Origin: an uncultured Acetatifactor sp.
GTDB lineage: Bacteria; Bacillota; Clostridia; Lachnospirales; Lachnospiraceae
NCBI GenBank assembly: GCA_947589505.1
Contig: CANQCF010000012.1
Coordinates: forward strand, 1-37,302
DNA: 37,302 bases
Reading direction: 5' to 3'
This document shows positions 34,157-37,302 of this stretch, piece by piece. Numbering within the stretch: the first letter of the stretch is position 1; the number at the start of each line of letters is the position of its first letter. The position numbers and the translations under genes are program-made. A model generated the notes under the pieces. That model made no database searches. It was not told the origin of the DNA and saw nothing but the letters and a program-made list of their open reading frames with translations.

Positions 34157-34663
34157 TCACAAAAGCCCCTCCAGGATATGGACTTTCATAAATCCCTCCT
34201 CCACCTGCACATCCAGGATACACTCCCTGATAGCCGGAAGAAGAAGTTCTTCGCCGTCCGTCATCCTGATCACATAGACATCATTTGCGCCGGTGACCAT
34301 CACATCCTGCAGAATACCGATCTCCTGATCTTTCTCGTCAACCACCCGCATACCGATCAGATCCGCGATAAAGTACTCGTCCCTCTGCAGGCGCACCGCG
34401 TTCTCCCGCGGCACATAAAGACTGCACTGACGCAGCTTTTCCACATCATCCCTATTGTCAAATCCCTTCAGCTTCAGGATCACCATCTGCTTTGAAAACT
34501 TCACATGTTCGATTTCCACCTGACGCTCTTCTTTTCCAAGCGCCAGCGTCACTTCCTTCAGACGCTTAAACCGCTTGGGATCATCCGTGGTGGGGTAGAC
34601 CTTTACCTCCCCCATCACCCCATGCGGCGACGTGATCACACCGACCTGAAACCTGGTCTCCAA
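34157..34663 (-). CDS. rimM: 16S rRNA processing protein RimM
   Basis: 168 residues. The N-terminal barrel (FQVGVITSPHGVMGEVKVYPTTDDPKRF) and C-terminal PRC-barrel (ADLIGMRVVDEKDQEIGILQDV, then LLLPAI) are present. It assists maturation of the 30S head near S19. The start is taken as TTG 34663, with GGGAGGG seven bases upstream. The track's longer frame would add 25 residues that read through the upstream hairpin. Only one base separates it from trmD. Confidence 0.93.
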   Translation of the reverse strand: METRFQVGVITSPHGVMGEVKVYPTTDDPKRFKRLKEVTLALGKEERQVEIEHVKFSKQMVILKLKGFDNRDDVEKLRQCSLYVPRENAVRLQRDEYFIADLIGMRVVDEKDQEIGILQDVMVTGANDVYVIRMTDGEELLLPAIRECILDVQVEEGFMKVHILEGLL

Positions 34664-34734
34664 AAAAATCCCTCCCAAAATATCCTTCTGAGCCGCCCAT
34701 TGCCCGCTGTCTGTTCCAGCAGTCAAAGGGACTG

Positions 34735-34770
34735 TCACAGCAAGATTTTTCTTGGCGCGACAGCCCCTTT
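34735..34770. other. long hairpin between khpA and rimM
   Basis: AAAGGG.CTGTC...CAAGA pairs with TCTTG...GACAG.CCCTTT around an A/T loop. It lies just after khpA. No T-run follows on the minus strand, so it is more likely an RNA processing or stability site, or a partial terminator, than a full stop. Confidence 0.7.
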
Positions 34771-34788
34771 ATTTCTGGTTGCCTTAAA

Positions 34789-35016
34789 TCAGACAATCTC
34801 CACATCCACTCTTGTGTTATCCTTGAATGACGCCGCCTTTACAAGGGCCCTGATCGCTTTGGCGATCCTCCCCTGCTTGCCAATCACCTTGCCCATATCG
34901 GAGGCAGCCACATGAAGCTCTATCACAATGTTTCTGCCGTCAACCTTTTCGGTCACGACTACCTCATCCGGATTATCAACGAGCGCCTTTGCAACTACTT
35001 CTACCAATTCCTTCAT
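34789..35016 (-). CDS. khpA: KH-domain RNA-binding protein KhpA
   Basis: 75 residues, the usual length. The KH GxxG loop is in MGKVIGKQGRIAKAIRALV (about 41-59). KhpA forms dimers with KhpB (Jag) and binds many RNAs, affecting cell division and elongation in other Firmicutes. Its place between rpsP and rimM is the standard one. AGGTGGA-type site before ATG 35016. Confidence 0.95.
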   Translation of the reverse strand: MKELVEVVAKALVDNPDEVVVTEKVDGRNIVIELHVAASDMGKVIGKQGRIAKAIRALVKAASFKDNTRVDVEIV

Positions 35017-35038
35017 AATCCACCTCCAAACAGACGAA

Positions 35039-35284
35039 TTATTTCTCGATCCCGGCTGCCTTAAACAGTTTTCCTACAACCTCAGTGGGCTGGGCGCCGT
35101 TTGCAAGCCACTTCTTCGCAAGTTCCTCATTGATCTTAAAAGTGCTGGGATCGGTAGAAGGATCATAGGTACCGATCTCTTCAATGAATCTGCCGTCTCT
35201 GGGAGAACGGGAATCCGCTACCACAATCCTGTAAAAAGGAGCCTTCTTCTGTCCCATTCTTCTCAATCTGATCTTAACTGCCAT
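35039..35284 (-). CDS. rpsP: 30S ribosomal protein S16
   Basis: 81 residues starting [26 protein letters not shown], the diagnostic N-terminus of S16. GGAGG precedes ATG 35284. It begins the rpsP-khpA-rimM-trmD-pse unit and appears to have its own promoter after the ffh gene. Confidence 0.98.
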   Translation of the reverse strand: MAVKIRLRRMGQKKAPFYRIVVADSRSPRDGRFIEEIGTYDPSTDPSTFKINEELAKKWLANGAQPTEVVGKLFKAAGIEK

Positions 35285-35303
35285 TTCTTTTTTCCTCCAT
35301 TAA

Positions 35304-35331
35304 ACTATAAAATTGATTTGTATATACTCAA
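35304..35331 (-). promoter_or_regulatory. promoter candidate for rpsP
   Basis: Reverse strand TTGAGT (35326-35331), 16-bp spacer, TATAGT (35304-35309). Confidence 0.5.
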
Positions 35332-35362
35332 AAATCCAACAGGTACATACCCAAGGATTTTT
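35330..35362 (-). terminator. terminator-like hairpin after ffh
   Basis: AAAAATCC ... GGATTTTT with an inner GGGTA-TG-TACC stem, 27 bases after the ffh stop codon. The T-rich 3' arm makes it a weak intrinsic terminator that overlaps the rpsP -35 box. Confidence 0.5.
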
Positions 35363-35388
35363 TCGCCGTAACAGATAACTATTATTAC

Positions 35389-36753
35389 TCAAAAAGGGAA
35401 ACGCCCGCCCCGCATCCCGGGGAATCCGCCAAACCCGCCGTGCCGCTTTCCGCCGCCAAACTGCTTCATCATCTTCTGGCTCTGCTCAAACTGCTTGACA
35501 AAGCGGTTCACCATGGCGATATCCACGCCAGCCCCCTTCGCAATGCGGTTTTTCCTCTGGGGATTCAGGATCTTCGGGTTCCGCCGTTCCTGCACCGTCA
35601 TGGAGAGAACGATGGCCTCCATCTGCTTCATCTGTTTTTCATCCACCATGGATTCCAGATCGCCGGCCTTGATTCCCATCCCGGGAAGCATCCCCAGAAT
35701 ACTGCCTAGACCGCCCATTTTCCGCATCTGCTTCATGCTCTCCAGGTAATCTTCGAAGTCGAATTTCCCCTTCTTCATGTGGTCCGCCATCTGACGGCCC
35801 TTTTCCTCGTCTATATCGATAGCTTCCTGGGCCTTCTCGATGAGAGACAAGACATCCCCCATCCCCAGGATCCTGTTTGCCATCCGGTCGGGATAGAACT
35901 GCTCCAGATCCGTCAGCTTCTCTCCCATGCTGACATAGAGAATCGGTTTCCCGGTAACTGCTTTGATAGAGAGAGCCGCGCCGCCCCTGGTATCGCCGTC
36001 CATCTTCGAGAGGATCACGCCGTCGATGCCGACCTTCCGGTCAAATTCACCGGCAACATTGACAGCGTCCTGACCGGTCATGGCATCCACCACCAAAAGC
36101 GTCTGGTGCACAGTGACCTTTTCCTTGATCTCCTGCAGCTCCGCCATCATCTCCTCATCCACATGAAGACGACCCGCCGTATCCAGAATCACCACGTTAT
36201 AATTGTCTTTTTCCGCCAGGGCCACCGCCTGCCTTGCGATCTCCACAGGCTTTACGTTCGTCCCCAGGTCAAACACATCAATGCCCAGCTTCTCACCGTT
36301 TACATGAAGCTGTTCCACCGCCGCAGGCCGATAGACGTCACAGGCCGCCAGAAGACACCTTTTCCCTTTCTGACGGAATTTCCCGGCCAGCTTCGCCGTC
36401 GCCGTAGTCTTACCAGCGCCCTGCAGACCCGCCATCAGGATGACTGTGACGGCCTTTCCGGGCTGAAACGCAACTTCCGTGGTTTCACTTCCCATTAAGG
36501 TGATCATCTCTTCATTGACGATCTTGATCACCATCTGTCCGGGGTTCAGACCATTCATCACATCCTGGCCGATGGCCCTCTCTTCTACAGCTTTTACAAA
36601 CTGCTTGACCACCTTAAAGTTCACATCCGCCTCAAGGAGAGCCATCTTGACCTCTTTCAAGGCAGTCTTCACATCTTCCTCGGTCAGCCTGCCTTTCCCC
36701 CGGAGGTTCTTAAATACATTCTGAAGTTTTTCCGTTAAACTCTCAAACGCCAC
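35389..36753 (-). CDS. ffh: signal recognition particle protein Ffh
   Basis: 454 residues. NG domain with G1 GLQGAGKTTATAKLAG (about 108-123), DTAGRLHVDEEMM and SKMDGDTRGGAALS, then the Met-rich M domain from about 330 that binds 4.5S RNA and signal sequences. The end is glycine and phenylalanine rich (GGFGGFPGMRGGRFPF). It targets nascent membrane proteins to the translocon via FtsY. It follows ylxM by 79 bp. Confidence 0.98.
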   Translation of the reverse strand: MAFESLTEKLQNVFKNLRGKGRLTEEDVKTALKEVKMALLEADVNFKVVKQFVKAVEERAIGQDVMNGLNPGQMVIKIVNEEMITLMGSETTEVAFQPGKAVTVILMAGLQGAGKTTATAKLAGKFRQKGKRCLLAACDVYRPAAVEQLHVNGEKLGIDVFDLGTNVKPVEIARQAVALAEKDNYNVVILDTAGRLHVDEEMMAELQEIKEKVTVHQTLLVVDAMTGQDAVNVAGEFDRKVGIDGVILSKMDGDTRGGAALSIKAVTGKPILYVSMGEKLTDLEQFYPDRMANRILGMGDVLSLIEKAQEAIDIDEEKGRQMADHMKKGKFDFEDYLESMKQMRKMGGLGSILGMLPGMGIKAGDLESMVDEKQMKQMEAIVLSMTVQERRNPKILNPQRKNRIAKGAGVDIAMVNRFVKQFEQSQKMMKQFGGGKRHGGFGGFPGMRGGRFPF

Positions 36754-36832
36754 GGATAACTACTCCTTCCAGACTGTTTTTCTAAGGATCAAAACATACC
36801 GCATGCCTTCCATCCCTTGCAGGGATCCGTTT

Positions 36833-37177
36833 TCAAAGGATATCCTTCAGTTCCTCGGCAAGCTGTCTGATCTGCGTCAGATATACCGAATTCTGATCCT
36901 CCGGCATCTGACGCGTCAGCCTCTCGATCTCCCGGATCTTTTCCTTTGCCTTTGTAAACCTCTCCACAAGATGAAGCCGCGCCTCATATTCCATCAGTAT
37001 CTTGTCGCACCTGCGGATCAGATCATGCACGCCCTGACGGCTGATCCCCTCTTCCTGCGCGATCTCCCCCAGGGACATATCATTATATACCGCTTCTTCA
37101 TAAACTTGTCTCTGATGCTCCGTCAAAAGTTCCCCGTAAAAATCATAGAGAAGCGCCTGCTCATAAATCTTTTCCAT
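36833..37177 (-). CDS. ylxM: YlxM/p13-like DNA-binding protein
   Basis: 114 residues from ATG 37177 (MEKIYEQALLYDFYGELLTEHQR), with GGAGTGGAAG upstream; the track's start adds 20 residues that include the promoter region. A sigma-70 region-4-like helix-turn-helix (MSLGEIAQEEGISRQGVHDLIRRC) spans about 37-61, followed by a coiled helix. It always precedes ffh in Firmicutes and modulates SRP, with the exact role varying by species. Confidence 0.95.
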   Translation of the reverse strand: MEKIYEQALLYDFYGELLTEHQRQVYEEAVYNDMSLGEIAQEEGISRQGVHDLIRRCDKILMEYEARLHLVERFTKAKEKIREIERLTRQMPEDQNSVYLTQIRQLAEELKDIL

Positions 37178-37197
37178 CTTCCACTCCAAAGACAAAA

Positions 37198-37225
37198 ACA
37201 CAAGGCATCTCGCGACACCTTGTGT
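37198..37225 (-). terminator. terminator-like hairpin overlapping the ylxM promoter
   Basis: Reverse strand ACACAAGGTGTC-GCGA-GATGCCTTGTGT followed by TTTTTGTCTTT: a 12-pair stem (two wobbles) with a GNRA loop. It starts directly after the -10 box, so transcripts from that promoter would lack most of the left arm. It is likely to stop only read-through from upstream. Confidence 0.7.
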
Positions 37226-37254
37226 ATCATACAACATTATGATAGGGCTGTCAA
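37226..37254 (-). promoter_or_regulatory. strong sigma-70-type promoter for ylxM-ffh
   Basis: Reverse strand TTGACA (37249-37254), 17-bp spacer, TATGAT (37226-37231). Confidence 0.8.
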
Positions 37255-37266
37255 GTAATTTTTCTT

Positions 37267-37284
37267 TACGAACTAATGTTCGTA
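37267..37284. promoter_or_regulatory. LexA-type operator
   Basis: TACGAAC-TAAT-GTTCGTA is a perfect palindrome that contains CGAAC-N4-GTTCG, the core of the Gram-positive SOS (DinR/LexA) box. It lies 12 bp upstream of the ylxM -35 box and near the window edge, so it may serve ylxM-ffh or, more likely, a divergent gene outside the window. Confidence 0.65.
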
Positions 37285-37302
37285 TTCATTGCAATAGTGC
37301 GA

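Noticed and set aside
1-37302. tRNA or rRNA genes
   Set aside because: I saw no rRNA segments and no convincing tRNA cloverleaf with a CCA-type end by eye; a tRNAscan-SE run would settle it.

Overview
The window looks like a chromosomal segment of a moderately GC-rich Clostridia bacterium, most likely Lachnospiraceae. The evidence is a tyrosine T-box leader, strong AGGAGG-type ribosome binding sites, the long-form PRPP synthetase, a CX3CX2C/DUF512 protein next to der-plsY-gpsA, and the Firmicutes block ylxM-ffh-rpsP-khpA-rimM-trmD ... rplS-rbgA-rnhB-fliK-like-flhB-like-yraN. Family assignments come from reading motifs in the supplied translations. No database search was run.

Layout by region. 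(1) 1-3.7 kb: two small membrane-protein genes, tyrS behind a T-box, and a beta-lactamase-fold serine hydrolase. (2) 3.9-8.0 kb: a DUF2809 membrane protein, then an operon reading (minus strand) MoxR AAA+ ATPase, membrane-anchored metallo-beta-lactamase-fold hydrolase, VWA/CoxE-like protein. (3) 8.2-11.7 kb: a plus-strand sialate O-acetylesterase, an unrecognised 236-residue protein and a cysteine-rich tandem DUF305 protein. (4) 11.8-16.5 kb: gpsA, plsY, der and the radical-SAM-like DUF512 protein. (5) 16.5-18.2 kb: a composite repeat/palindrome element bounded by 13-bp inverted repeats, followed by plus-strand prs. (6) 18.2-23.4 kb: a two-component system (911-residue kinase and OmpR-type regulator), pgeF, yraN and the FlhB C-terminus-like gene. 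(7) 23.5-28.6 kb: FliK-like gene, rnhB, lepB, rbgA, a second lepB, and rplS with its own promoter, leader hairpin and terminator. (8) 28.6-32.7 kb: a five-gene cassette (pseG, PIG-L deacetylase, formyltransferase-like, pseH-like acetyltransferase, pseI) inserted between trmD and rplS, which are normally neighbours. It points to a modified pseudaminic-acid-type sugar. (9) 32.7-37.3 kb: a trmD-acetyltransferase fusion, rimM, khpA, rpsP, ffh and ylxM. At the window edge are a strong promoter, a terminator-like hairpin overlapping it, and a LexA-type palindrome.

The most unexpected signal is not a protein. At least five unrelated gene ends (DUF2809, VWA, sialate esterase, gpsA, FliK-like) are followed by, or run into, tandem repeats whose sequences differ but whose period is always 42-45 bp. 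The VWA case is an eight-unit 44-bp array seeded by the last codons of the gene, with a 132-bp higher-order duplication. The FliK-like case resolves into alternating 21/22-bp half-units. Same size, same position and different sequence suggest a shared process that duplicates gene tails, or a phased structure kept at 3' ends. I regard this as the leading candidate for something undescribed.
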